A DNA stretch of 50,307 bases from Desulfobacteraceae bacterium. GTDB lineage: Bacteria > Desulfobacterota > Desulfobacteria > Desulfobacterales > Desulfosalsimonadaceae. The stretch spans positions 1 to 50,307 of the forward strand of contig JAABSH010000026.1 of NCBI GenBank assembly GCA_011390465.1, in the 5' to 3' direction. Position numbers and translations under genes: made by a program. The stretch's first letter is position 1; every line of letters starts with the position of its first letter. A model generated the notes under the pieces. It did not search any database. It was given only the letters and a program-made list of their open reading frames with translations, and had not been told where the DNA came from. Of the stretch, positions 43,301-50,001 are shown one piece after another.

Positions 43301-45922
43301 GCCGTTACATCAGGTAATTCCTGGCTTTCCATTTCCAATGGTTCCAGCGGCACCAACACCGGGGCCATAACCTGTTTTGTTGATGAAAACACGGATGAAT
43401 CCGATCGTACCGGCACCATCCGGATAACAGCAGCCAACGCATCAAACAGCCCGGTGGATGTCACCGTGGTTCAGGCGGGGCAAGCACTGGTAACTTTACT
43501 TGGCATTACCATCAAAGGCCCGGATTTGGTGACGGAAAATACCAAAACCAAATTTAACGCAGTGGGGAAATGGAGTGATGGCACCTTTTCCTCGTTACGG
43601 CCGATCTGGCTTGAGGATTCGGATTACACGTCAATGGACGCGAATGGGGTACTCACCACGTCTACCATACCCCACAAACAACATGTCAACATCACTGCTT
43701 TATATCTGACTGACGCCGGAACAACGAAATCCGCTATTTACCGCGTTGCTATTGTTAAAAGTCTGGATATGACCAATTGTGCCGGCCCGGCCGGGATCAT
43801 CCAGAGAGGTTGCGAAGGCCCGCAGGATAGCTGCGACCCCTTTGATTTTGAGAATGCGGATGACTACCTGGCCGGAGATCCGGAGAACCCCAACCGCTCC
43901 CTATATGAAACGCGTCATTGCATAGAGAGCGGCATCTGGGATGCCATTAATGCCGGCGATATCATTGATATTCGCATGGATATTCTGGTGGATGACGGAA
44001 CCGGCAAAACCTATGGTGATAAGGGTGTCTACTGGGCTCAAGCGGTAAATGCTTTCGGTATTTTCGGGGATCAATATTTTGAAACGGAATCCCCTTGTGA
44101 GGAAAATTCTTCCTTTCCGGTTTATTTTGGTGGCGGTTATGATTATTTAACCGCGGACGGAGAAATCGGCACCCCCTTGAGCATCCTGGATTTTTCCTGC
44201 GATGGATTGACCACGGAAAACCGGGTGGTAACGATTCAGTCGCAACCGGATCAACTAACGGATCACGGATATACGGTTCTCGATTTTGATGTTTGGTTGG
44301 GAATTGATACCGCTTTCTGGGAAATCGATATTCCGGAAATGCGGGTTGATCCGGCAATGATTTCCGGAGGTGAAGACGTCTGGGTGAGTATTTCTTTTAT
44401 ACGCAATAATGAATACTGCTGCCAGGATATTTATATCGGCCGGTTGTGTGATAAAAACGCGCTATCACCGGAATTACGGGTAAACCCCGTGGAAATGAGT
44501 GTGGATGAAACCATCGGCACCGCTAAAATCCATGTGGCCAATGCCGGCGGCGGGACCATGAACTGGAATGCGGTTGTTGTGTCCGGTGGCGACTGGCTCT
44601 CAATTTCAACCGGCGGCACCGGGGTCAACACCGGAACCATTTCCTGCGATTACAGCGCCAATCCGGATGCCACCCAACGGGCGGCTATCATCCGGATCAC
44701 CGCACCCGGCACTGCAAACAGCCCGATCGATGTAACACTGGTGCAGGCAGGCATACCCATCACTATGACCGGTCTGCATATTTCCGGCTCAAAGGTGGTG
44801 AACCGGAACAGCATGACGACGTATACGGCAATGGCAACATGGAGCGACGGATCTACCAGCATTGTTACGCCATACTGGGAGGCCGATAGTGGAGCGTTCA
44901 TCGGTACAAGCGGGTTATTGATAACGGATGATGTTACCGTTGATACGACGATTACTATTTCTGCATTTTATTACCCAGAAGAAGGCGTGGAAACCGCTAC
45001 CTTTCCGGTTTTGATCGAGGCGGTGGATGTGATGATGCCGTGCTCAGAAGAAACGTTATTAATCGATCGCGGATGTGAAAGCGCGCTTGATGATTGTGAT
45101 GCTTTTGATTTTGAAACACCTGGCCATTACCTGAACAACAATCAAAATCTGGCTGTGTTTAATATGTGTGACTGCATCATGGATGGTACGCCGGAGGACC
45201 TTGATACCGATACAATAGTAGAAGTGAAGATGGAAATTCTGGTGGATCCCGGCACGGGCAAAGCGTCAGGGGATAACGGGGTCTATTGGGCCGAAGATGT
45301 GAATGAAAATCTCGGCTTCGGTTTTGGCCTGTTTAATTCGGATGAATCCGCATGTAGCGTAATTAATCCATATGATTCTAGTGTTCACGGGATATTTGAC
45401 TACTACACCGCTGATGGTGAGAGCGGGTCACCTTACAGCGGAATCGATTTCGGGTGCGACAGCCTATCCGCCATAAACCGGGTAGTGGAAATTTTTCCGC
45501 AATATGGCAGTATTATTATACCCGGATATATCATTACCCCGGAAGACGTCTTAAACGGGCGATGTGTGTGGACCATTGACATTCCTGAAATGCGGGTTGA
45601 TCCGAATCGCATTGCCGGAGGAGATGATGTTTGGGTTCGGGTCTGTTTTTCACCAAAAACAGTTGAAGGTATTAATTCCTGGGCGGATCAGTGTTGCCAG
45701 GATGTGTATATCGGCCAATTATGTGGCACAACAATGAGTTATGAAAAAGGCGATATAAACGGCAATGGTATGGTAGATTTGCCTGATGCGATTTATTGTC
45801 TCCGGGTCATGAGCGGACTCTACCCGACCGGGCTTGAAATTTCCGCGGATGTGGATGGGGACGGTAAAATCGGAATTGCGGACTTAATTTTTATTCTGGA
45901 GACGGTCTCTGGATTGCGGTGA
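34325..45922 (+). CDS. Giant modular secreted surface protein (LVIVD, SLH-like, BACON, Cys-rich repeats, dockerin)
   Basis: 3865 residues; AAAGGAAC site; signal peptide to about residue 42. Residues 45-640 are a helical region I do not recognise. A Cys-x-x-Cys segment (APDSCNYCKTCNTG, near 740) and FN3-like domains (844-985) follow. Fourteen LVIVD repeats (about 1295-1885, e.g. YAYIAAEYGLRIINVSNPN) fit two seven-bladed propellers. Next are an NBR1-like Ig domain (1905-2005), a cadherin-like domain (2009-2095), three SLH-like repeats (2095-2290), TSP3-type calcium repeats (2421-2500), a choice-of-anchor U-like domain (2688-2786), and two beta repeats (2792-2955). A duplicated unit comes next: BACON, Ig-like, then a Cys-rich domain (2958-3375 and 3378-3800). 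A dockerin ends the protein (3806-3865). It is likely an adhesin or surface scaffold. Confidence 0.88.
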   Translation: MKRLFGFLRPQGFKRNKLTFFAFTLFFLTFTTFALKSSVIASDGIENPYVHSDSIFYGHVTDRFHKVDYVRTGESVIVPTVMPLLDTSLVEAEFSAVMNLFSGNSIGDLFSHSEMIKKQADAYYENRQQRMIELLTAFVLMDTSGFFCDARLWSKISGMQPDGTVDDVEMDKSYAQDQLKLISASLKAVGAYLEMMSETAGGIDLEHKITLFGNVRKTNFWKSIENAEKFIEEGNLDEFKKAIEGLEIKWLDWEKGDINPLSKIFQLMEINEIELKIEFLDQDKIKKLITDMLDDYKKSGELYIKGHFEFELKMDTKKLFKKLSDVFGKPANVLGNSIGLGLAAYNYYSLLSQTHDTNLAAKRLGLDAIRTLTNGKYDAAIDDIDAKLTKMEEEKWSLMDNYLLNIGWDTTNWMTKVRQAKDTVDNVYTLMNLVGISSKGFEKFLLGWKAISNVTDDYFEYKSVQDFTVASLSLIYMIDESVRSTLDNQAKIRFMGKFLNNGLFIFAHKNLIRLYDPAGSAKGSYADLVDSQPDWLIWADRIIIPSLEGFADAGPYGSLTLVFSKTAVPLTRAYGSTCGILQSAIDFANFVITDYTTDDLGICSGPQWYGSTFFDPIHVETIQLYQEFFREKDKPLILKEGMDTQIQPMVIPVREYQETTLVASGNQFDHFAWEVVTDAGDTIKTAFGNKMTLPNYIKSACTVNVIGYTVNDVGTAGSVLIDVIPYDQAPGIVICAPDSCNYCKTCNTGDAGYGRSVDLKFVTLNPISSDPPEIRSIEWSAKECNSCVQGQWIQPFQQNCQYITPLHAAESHIQLMVDVIYENGIHVKDDFTLVLKQSLNPGLPDQAPVVSGSLTDDYQIALEWEDMGNEFDYMVQFKRFGSDEFITAARLNYWEEGFTSGFHTDVFNVLLNQLSTEVWNIAKILFDRSSIAETFSWLKTGELKFVFRVAPVSGEKVGKYSDPVTIDVLDLNDPVFHAGIKGPGDVTLNPKSRQANLIIEERPSFPVSNSLPPDPIDSARVQIRFLPGPDFMERNGESLPWPEDGLDIAARLCDGSYENGIPVSDWEIFENVQSQDVLTVEARVLEKISLISGEGKLGDYKLQLKADYPWMSENIEDEKIYSIFHNNLNSSVFATQPAPYLEVQTKDPLAAKFSWKTQTIELTPGRVIRIYPRNQQEFLDAIDGQTVRVRIERWEDGSTTGEHHYFDAIPLGDGGFEITLPDYLVQDYYRIGNLGVIGEDVTEYVDAKGRYIWVTGTTEMTEEGDSEFPDPPEECTGTPIACEVGLHVVSSIIHKLHSADQICVVGNYVYRAGKFFTITDVSHPAGPQDIGYINPEGEAYSISVIDNFAYLAGTSGLQIIDLTNRTEPTVIATVLNTGITAKGISIIDQYAYVVSENTDGDIGLLQIFDISIPQNPSLLSEYTIPELSGSYTKDISVKGNYAYIAAEYGLRIINVSNPNAPFEVGSLGVCADKIEVVNHYVYAIGCGSLQIIDVSNPHNPFKVTELSSPGLYAHPVDVAINENYAYIVYDNFPDYWAFQVVDVRDVDNLLVLETLDLPDDAESVAVSDGYAYVGFSNGFSIIDISASHNNAKVSGLDLQHDEYHNGIFVLNNYAYLSDGNSGLKIIDITNPSIPDTVYETSEKANDVAVHGDYAYVLGTTNFGTKLTILDISNPENPVNKSSLNLKISENITVNGRYAYVTSGMSLYIIDVSDPAMPYIKSCTSYYDYISSVAVSLIVSDGYAYLCSDAGIIVVDISDPGNPSYVTVFEESGGASDINVNNGYAYVTKGDYLKIYDIHNVSNPDLLSELRARESYSAKGFLQGNYVYIVNGVGLQIIDITDPGHPFEAAFVTTSGISTDVYAHGDYAYILHSSGFQIINAKTAVERQRLIDNYYFPKAFITFLSENLPDGSFLNEPEVKRWTFQNGSSAITGLKAVNVGTDLGLGISQNEIPIGNVAPDSQFNVELALSPTHTEPALKKSEWRFVDGSGNPVEINNSSTNTFWLEINTNRAPEFSELQFHSAGVAVGETLQVPVRAFDPDGDTLTFTMTGTGSISEGMYSGIFNEPGVHQVTLIASDGMEQAEAPLEIVVTGDRMGQLFKDVSPDINYYGPIHYIAMKGVVIGVPGEVPGERLFLPYTEITQSEALKMVIEAARVRGLLSIIEDYSILPNLVKETRQGTENYTWVAPYLFTAQAHGAIADVNTFDPSKKVTTEWLATLIDDVFQLEVPDVFTEGPGYIFPDEDAFSNAFAYASARKTAFYGYLGTFGENFVPQGILVRMVVAKVVASILCTPTMEAPILTGTDVIDIYAHTIPAVANDAVFQVTGIQGLASPGYHVDSANWIMPDDHPDNRVDAAFVLSHPSRIEGIERVSQLAAAPVTITPGPHSRSALIDRRDLLIVLQDTASGARNIFTQPFAVELKDRDGDFIPDNEDAFPDNREEWSDVDGDGIGDNSDPDIDDDGIDNITELLNGLDPRNPSDAEADFDEDGVSNKTEIEQGTDVNNPENYPGSNTAPSFVIGDPINEIIESVSPLLAIKDYDDLDNDTHQQTFWQISTDIDFANLILERQSGKDLDSFQVPASLLDASTDIVVQKYFWRAKVTDNRGAESAWSDGVFFIMPLNTWDQDENGVPDEQEQNLPSDLDQNGVPDENEAATFKKVNTLKPSVAAGLKAHENIEQIEKFEVIETEIEPPEANMLLPYGIFSFRLSLNTAGLAAKVKLVLTEPAPDGATIYKYDPLTGWFDFSDHAMFNETRTEVVITIEDGSKGDADGIVNGIIIDPVGIAVPKEDPEYLLIINKTGNGTGSVSSQPEGIDCGTDCSESYTQNTVVSFTATPNAGSKFTGWSEAFTGTDNPCTVTMNEAKTLTANFDIVPVRYELTVTTSGNGSGTVTSTPPGIDCRSVCMESFNENAVISLTAAPATGSEFTGWAGAFTGPDNPCSVTMASAKSITAQFDLKTQPVLSVTPATQPVGSGTGSTTFDVSNTGTGTLTWTAAVTSGNSWLSISNGSSGTNTGAITCFVDENTDESDRTGTIRITAANASNSPVDVTVVQAGQALVTLLGITIKGPDLVTENTKTKFNAVGKWSDGTFSSLRPIWLEDSDYTSMDANGVLTTSTIPHKQHVNITALYLTDAGTTKSAIYRVAIVKSLDMTNCAGPAGIIQRGCEGPQDSCDPFDFENADDYLAGDPENPNRSLYETRHCIESGIWDAINAGDIIDIRMDILVDDGTGKTYGDKGVYWAQAVNAFGIFGDQYFETESPCEENSSFPVYFGGGYDYLTADGEIGTPLSILDFSCDGLTTENRVVTIQSQPDQLTDHGYTVLDFDVWLGIDTAFWEIDIPEMRVDPAMISGGEDVWVSISFIRNNEYCCQDIYIGRLCDKNALSPELRVNPVEMSVDETIGTAKIHVANAGGGTMNWNAVVVSGGDWLSISTGGTGVNTGTISCDYSANPDATQRAAIIRITAPGTANSPIDVTLVQAGIPITMTGLHISGSKVVNRNSMTTYTAMATWSDGSTSIVTPYWEADSGAFIGTSGLLITDDVTVDTTITISAFYYPEEGVETATFPVLIEAVDVMMPCSEETLLIDRGCESALDDCDAFDFETPGHYLNNNQNLAVFNMCDCIMDGTPEDLDTDTIVEVKMEILVDPGTGKASGDNGVYWAEDVNENLGFGFGLFNSDESACSVINPYDSSVHGIFDYYTADGESGSPYSGIDFGCDSLSAINRVVEIFPQYGSIIIPGYIITPEDVLNGRCVWTIDIPEMRVDPNRIAGGDDVWVRVCFSPKTVEGINSWADQCCQDVYIGQLCGTTMSYEKGDINGNGMVDLPDAIYCLRVMSGLYPTGLEISADVDGDGKIGIADLIFILETVSGLR

Positions 45923-46065
45923 TATTGTAACAACCATCTGAATTCCGGATTTAACAGGGCCGAGAGGATCGCTTCCAAAAAGTGATCTAAAAAATGTAAG
46001 GACCGATCCCGGCGATGGAAAAAAGGCCTGGTTGACCAGCTTGCAAAATTGGAATCTGATCAATC

Positions 46066-46219
46066 AGGCCTTAATCATCATTTCGGCCGATAATGGTCAA
46101 GCCGTAGGGGCGAATGGCATTCGCCCCTCTTGGCATAACCGCCAACGGGCGTATTCCATGAATGGGCGTATTCCATACGCCCGTACGATGTCGGCAGCCA
46201 AAACGATGATCAAGGCCTA
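46066..46219. mobile_element. MITE-like element, copy C
   Basis: Ends at 46066 (AGGCCTTAATCATCATTTC) and 46219 are imperfect inverted repeats. The interior, GCCGTAGGGGCGAATGGCAT to CCATACGCCCGTACGATGTC, is nearly identical to copy A in the same orientation. It has no ORF. It lies 144 bases after the giant gene, so that gene is flanked by related elements. Confidence 0.75.
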
Positions 46220-46260
46220 AAAACCAATTTCACGGGAACGCCATCTTCTTTTGGGCATAA

Positions 46261-46297
46261 AAAAGCCCGGGTCAAACCAATGACCCGGGCTTTTTTT
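46261..46297. terminator. Bidirectional rho-independent terminator
   Basis: A perfect 15-base stem (46261-46275 with 46282-46296), with GC-rich core GCCCGGGTCA, A-tract on one side, T-tract on the other and a 6-base loop. It sits between the convergent giant gene (plus) and the beta-propeller lipoprotein gene (minus) and serves both. Confidence 0.92.
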
Positions 46298-46317
46298 CCA
46301 AATTTATATAACTGAGG

Positions 46318-46430
46318 TGTAAGCGTTTGCAGGGTGCCGCATATGCGCGACGCAGGTCACGCAGACGTACGATGCATACTCCAGGTGCCTGGCACCAAAG
46401 CAGATGCGGATCCCCTGTGGGCGCTTACAC
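46318..46430. repeat. Inverted-repeat element abutting the lipoprotein stop codon
   Basis: GTGTAAGCG (46318-46326) and CGCTTACAC (46422-46430) are exact complements, with a further partial match CAGGG/CCCTG. The interior contains the palindrome GGTGCCTGGCACC (46384-46396). It ends directly at the TAA of the minus-strand gene. Confidence 0.6.
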
Positions 46431-47450
46431 TTATTCCATCACCATGGCGGAAACTTTGTTGCCGAAACCGGAGGTGTGCTCAAACATCATGCCTTTTTCC
46501 GTTACAACCAGCTCATCATCCGCAAACATGGGGGCTTTCCCGAATGTAACGGAAGACGGACAGTCAAACATGGCCATACGGGTTTCAAAAAGGGGGCTGT
46601 TCTGTTTTTGCCCGTTGTCCCGGATAAACACCAGGGTTCCTTTGAGAAAATCAGCGGCAACCACCACATCCGTGTTAAACACCGTGCCTGCGGACAGATC
46701 ATCAAAAAAGCCCATGCGTTCATAAAGTGTGGCAATATTGCCCGGCGCGCCGTTTCCGGCGATGGCCACTTTTTTCAATGACGTCTGTTTCAGGGATAAA
46801 ATGTTAAAATCTGAAAAGTAAATATTGTTCTCCCGGATGGACATGCCGTTGGGTGAAAAAACATCATCCCCTGCATCCAGCCAGGTTTCCTGAAATACCA
46901 CGGAGAGGGGCTCGTCCAATTGCAGGCGAACAATCTTGCCCATGGGCAGAAACGTCTCATCCGCCACATACAGCCTGCCCTGGTTGTCGGCCACCATGCC
47001 GTTGGGAATCAGTGTGTCTTCTATGGTATATATTTCAGTAAATGAAAGATCGCCCGGTACGATCTCCGCGCACAACAGAACCGACTGTTTGAAAATATCT
47101 ACAATCAGGTTGACAAAATCCGTTACAGCGGAAGGGGAAAAGAAATCAATGTCACCAATATCTATACTTGAACAGTCAAACCGGTATTCGGTTGCCACGG
47201 CGTAAAGGTAATTCCCCACCCGGGCCATGCCGGTGAAATTATACTTTCCTTCCGGGCAGAGGCCGAGGGCGGACCCGTCCGCAAAAATTTCGTATATGTT
47301 GGTGCCGCCGGTGACAAACAGGCGGCCGGAGGGGGTGAAAATGGCATTTTCCGCATCTGGTATGCCTTCGGAAACATTATATTTCTCGTCACACCCCGTA
47401 AGCACCAGACAAACCATTGTTGCAACAAAAAACAGTGTTATTTTTCTCAT
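46431..47450 (-). CDS. Beta-propeller-like lipoprotein (SMP-30/NHL-like)
   Basis: 339 residues. The lipoprotein signal is clear: FFVATMVCLVLTGC with Cys20 as the lipidation site, followed by Asp, a residue linked to inner-membrane retention in enterobacteria. The mature part has repeated short strands such as AIFTPSGRLFVTGGTNIYEI, IPNGMVADNQGRLYVADET, FSPNGMSIRENNIYFSDFNI and VAADFLKGTLVFIRDNG. This pattern fits a six-bladed SMP-30/gluconolactonase- or NHL-type propeller. No catalytic metal ligands could be assigned. An ACGGT/GAGAA-rich leader with GGAGAA precedes the ATG. It is divergent from the SGNH hydrolase gene 123 bases away and may share regulation with it. Confidence 0.75.
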   Translation of the reverse strand: MRKITLFFVATMVCLVLTGCDEKYNVSEGIPDAENAIFTPSGRLFVTGGTNIYEIFADGSALGLCPEGKYNFTGMARVGNYLYAVATEYRFDCSSIDIGDIDFFSPSAVTDFVNLIVDIFKQSVLLCAEIVPGDLSFTEIYTIEDTLIPNGMVADNQGRLYVADETFLPMGKIVRLQLDEPLSVVFQETWLDAGDDVFSPNGMSIRENNIYFSDFNILSLKQTSLKKVAIAGNGAPGNIATLYERMGFFDDLSAGTVFNTDVVVAADFLKGTLVFIRDNGQKQNSPLFETRMAMFDCPSSVTFGKAPMFADDELVVTEKGMMFEHTSGFGNKVSAMVME

Positions 47451-47573
47451 ACCGTTCTCCTTTAAAAAATTATTGTTGGCACCACTTAACAGGGGTATGA
47501 TGAAAATTCAATCAGGTAAAGCCTGATTTGTTGCTGATTTTTTCCTGATATTCCCCAAAAAAAGGAGCGTGTC

Positions 47574-49826
47574 ATGAAAACAGGAATTTTATTCTTAACG
47601 GCCCTGTTCATCATTTTTACCGCTACCCCCGGCCTGTGCGCACCCGTCACACTGGTTACGGTGGGGGACAGCCTCACCGCGGGTGACGGCGATGACGGCA
47701 TGGGGGGCGGTTATCCCGCGAGACTCCTGAACCTGCTGCTGCCCGATTATCCGGAATCCACCCTGTCCAACCGGGCCATTTCCGGGGACACCACCAATGA
47801 CCTGATTGCCAAACAGCTGGTTCGGGCAATTCTCGATTTAAACAGCGCACCTGCCGGAAGCCAAAAAATCGCCCTTATCTGGATCGGCAGCAATGATCTT
47901 TTCGGACTTTACAACAGTGACGTGTGTACTGAATACTATCCGGACCTGCCTACCTGTGAAAGCTATGAAATGGAGGATTCCTGCACCAATGTAAATAATA
48001 TTTTAGGGTCGCTCAAAGCCACCGGCGCTTCCGTTTATATTGCCCTTCTGGATGACCAGACCAAACGACCCGTAATTGCAAACGAGACCCTCCGCAATGA
48101 AACATTCCCCGGCATCACCTTTGCCGAAGTTGGCCGAATGGCCACGCAACTCAACTTTTTTAACGAGCAGACCGCTACGCACGCCGACACTCACGGGGCG
48201 GAGACCGTGGACTTTTTTACGACAACGATTTTTGAAACCCCTGCCCTTCTGAGCGATGATGGCAACCACCCCAATGGCGCGGGTTATGACGCCATTGCCC
48301 AGATATGGTTTGAGGCCCTTGACCTGAAAAGTGCGACGGATCCGCCCGTCCCCGGAAATATTGACGGCAGCGCGGACGGGCGGGTCACTCTGGCGGATGC
48401 GGTTTCGGGGCTTCAGGTTTTATCCGGACTGTTTTCATCGGAAGTTGATGCCGGCGCAGATGTGAATGGCAACCAGCAAATCGATCTGGCGGAGGTCATC
48501 TATGCCCTGCGGACGGTTGCCGGCCCCATTCCCGACAGTGGCGGCCTGGTCCAACCGGAAAATTTCACCTATTTAGGTGCATTCCGGCTGCCCGGCGACG
48601 ACACAAAACCCAAAACCTTTGCATACGGCGGCAACGCCATGACATGCAACCCGGATGGAGATGGCGGAAACGGGTCTCTTTATATCATGGGCCATGACCG
48701 GCAAGCCTGGGGAGAATTGCCGGACGGCGGGCAGGTGGCGGAAATCCGGCCGGCGGTCCCGGTCAAATCAAAAATCCCGGCTGATCTGAACACTGCCACC
48801 TTTTTGCAGAACTTCACCAACGTCGCGACCGGCTACTTTTCCGATCTGGAAGAACTGCCCCGCATTGGCATGGCCTATTTAAACCACCCCGACACCGGCC
48901 CCAAAATCCATATAGGCTGGGGCCAGCATCACAAACCCGATACCCTCCAGCCCACCTATGCCTGGTTCAGCCCGACCCTTGATACCCCAAATCTTCAGGG
49001 ACTCTGGTATATCGGCAATCAGGACTGGTACAGCATCAACGGATATATTTTCGATATTCCCGCTGCCTGGGCGGATGCCCATACCGGGGGCAGATATCTG
49101 GCAACCGGCCGTGCCATGGATGGCGGCTGGGGCGGTATGGGGCCGTGTCTGCTTGCCTATTGTCCCTGGGAACCGGACGGGTCCCCGGCAACCGCCGGCA
49201 CCCACCTTTCTGTAAACGTGCTGCTGCTCTATGAAGACACCCAGGTCAACGGTGACACCATTCAGCACACCGTCCAGGATTATCAGCATCCGGATGAATG
49301 GGAAGGCGGGGCTTGGATCACAACGGATTCAGGTTTGTCCTCAGTGTTATTTATCGCCAATAAAGGAACAGGAGAAAAATACTGGTACGGATACCGCCAT
49401 CCGGACGGACCGGAATGTCCCTGCGTCAATACCCAGGCAGCCTCTGAATTCACTGCCTGCCGCATGGCGGACGGATCTCCCTGTCCGGCCGAAGACATGA
49501 TTGAGTGCGACAACCATACCAGCGCCAAAGGATGGTGGTGCAGCCAATTCACCCCGCGTTTAGTGCTCTATGATTCGTCGGATCTGGCAAAAGTGGCGGC
49601 GGGCACCATGGATTCATGGGAGCCTCAGCCCTATGCCCATCTGGATATTGGAGAGCACATGCTTTTTAACCCGGCGAACGTGGACCTGGAAATGCTCGGA
49701 GAAGGGGTTCAGCGCCGTTATCTTTTCGGGGACGCTGCTTATAACGAAAAAACCGACAGACTTTATGTTCTGGAACTTTTTGCGGATGAGGCAAAACCCG
49801 TGGTGCATGTTTGGCAGATTCAATAA
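47574..49826 (+). CDS. Secreted SGNH/GDSL hydrolase with internal dockerin and C-terminal propeller-like domain
   Basis: 750 residues; AAGGAG site; signal peptide 1-23 (GLCA-P). The SGNH hydrolase domain (24-255) has block I GDSLTAG with Ser33, the Gly-Asp of AISGDTTND, block III WIGSND near 105, and block V DDGNHPNGAGYDA near 228 with the Asp and His. It should be an active esterase or lipase-like enzyme, perhaps acting on acylated polysaccharide. A dockerin follows (about 260-322: GRVTLADAVSGLQVLSG, DVNGNQQIDLAEVIYALR), which is unusual in being internal. The C-terminal 425 residues begin NFTYLGAFRLPGDDTKP and resemble secreted propeller-like proteins of unknown function; they contain CPCVNTQAASEFTACRMADG. 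A fusion of two secreted proteins around a dockerin linker is likely. Confidence 0.85.
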   Translation: MKTGILFLTALFIIFTATPGLCAPVTLVTVGDSLTAGDGDDGMGGGYPARLLNLLLPDYPESTLSNRAISGDTTNDLIAKQLVRAILDLNSAPAGSQKIALIWIGSNDLFGLYNSDVCTEYYPDLPTCESYEMEDSCTNVNNILGSLKATGASVYIALLDDQTKRPVIANETLRNETFPGITFAEVGRMATQLNFFNEQTATHADTHGAETVDFFTTTIFETPALLSDDGNHPNGAGYDAIAQIWFEALDLKSATDPPVPGNIDGSADGRVTLADAVSGLQVLSGLFSSEVDAGADVNGNQQIDLAEVIYALRTVAGPIPDSGGLVQPENFTYLGAFRLPGDDTKPKTFAYGGNAMTCNPDGDGGNGSLYIMGHDRQAWGELPDGGQVAEIRPAVPVKSKIPADLNTATFLQNFTNVATGYFSDLEELPRIGMAYLNHPDTGPKIHIGWGQHHKPDTLQPTYAWFSPTLDTPNLQGLWYIGNQDWYSINGYIFDIPAAWADAHTGGRYLATGRAMDGGWGGMGPCLLAYCPWEPDGSPATAGTHLSVNVLLLYEDTQVNGDTIQHTVQDYQHPDEWEGGAWITTDSGLSSVLFIANKGTGEKYWYGYRHPDGPECPCVNTQAASEFTACRMADGSPCPAEDMIECDNHTSAKGWWCSQFTPRLVLYDSSDLAKVAAGTMDSWEPQPYAHLDIGEHMLFNPANVDLEMLGEGVQRRYLFGDAAYNEKTDRLYVLELFADEAKPVVHVWQIQ

Positions 49827-50001
49827 CCTTCAGCATATTATTCCAGCTCAATACCGGCGGATGCCCTAATGTTTTCTCCCCCTCCGGCTAAGGTTTTTTT
49901 ACCTGAAATATCCGTAAAAACCCTGATTTACAATTCCATGATATCCGGTTAAAAGAAGGGGATGCGTTATTTTACCTTAACCCCTTGGACTGGAGCAGAT
50001 C

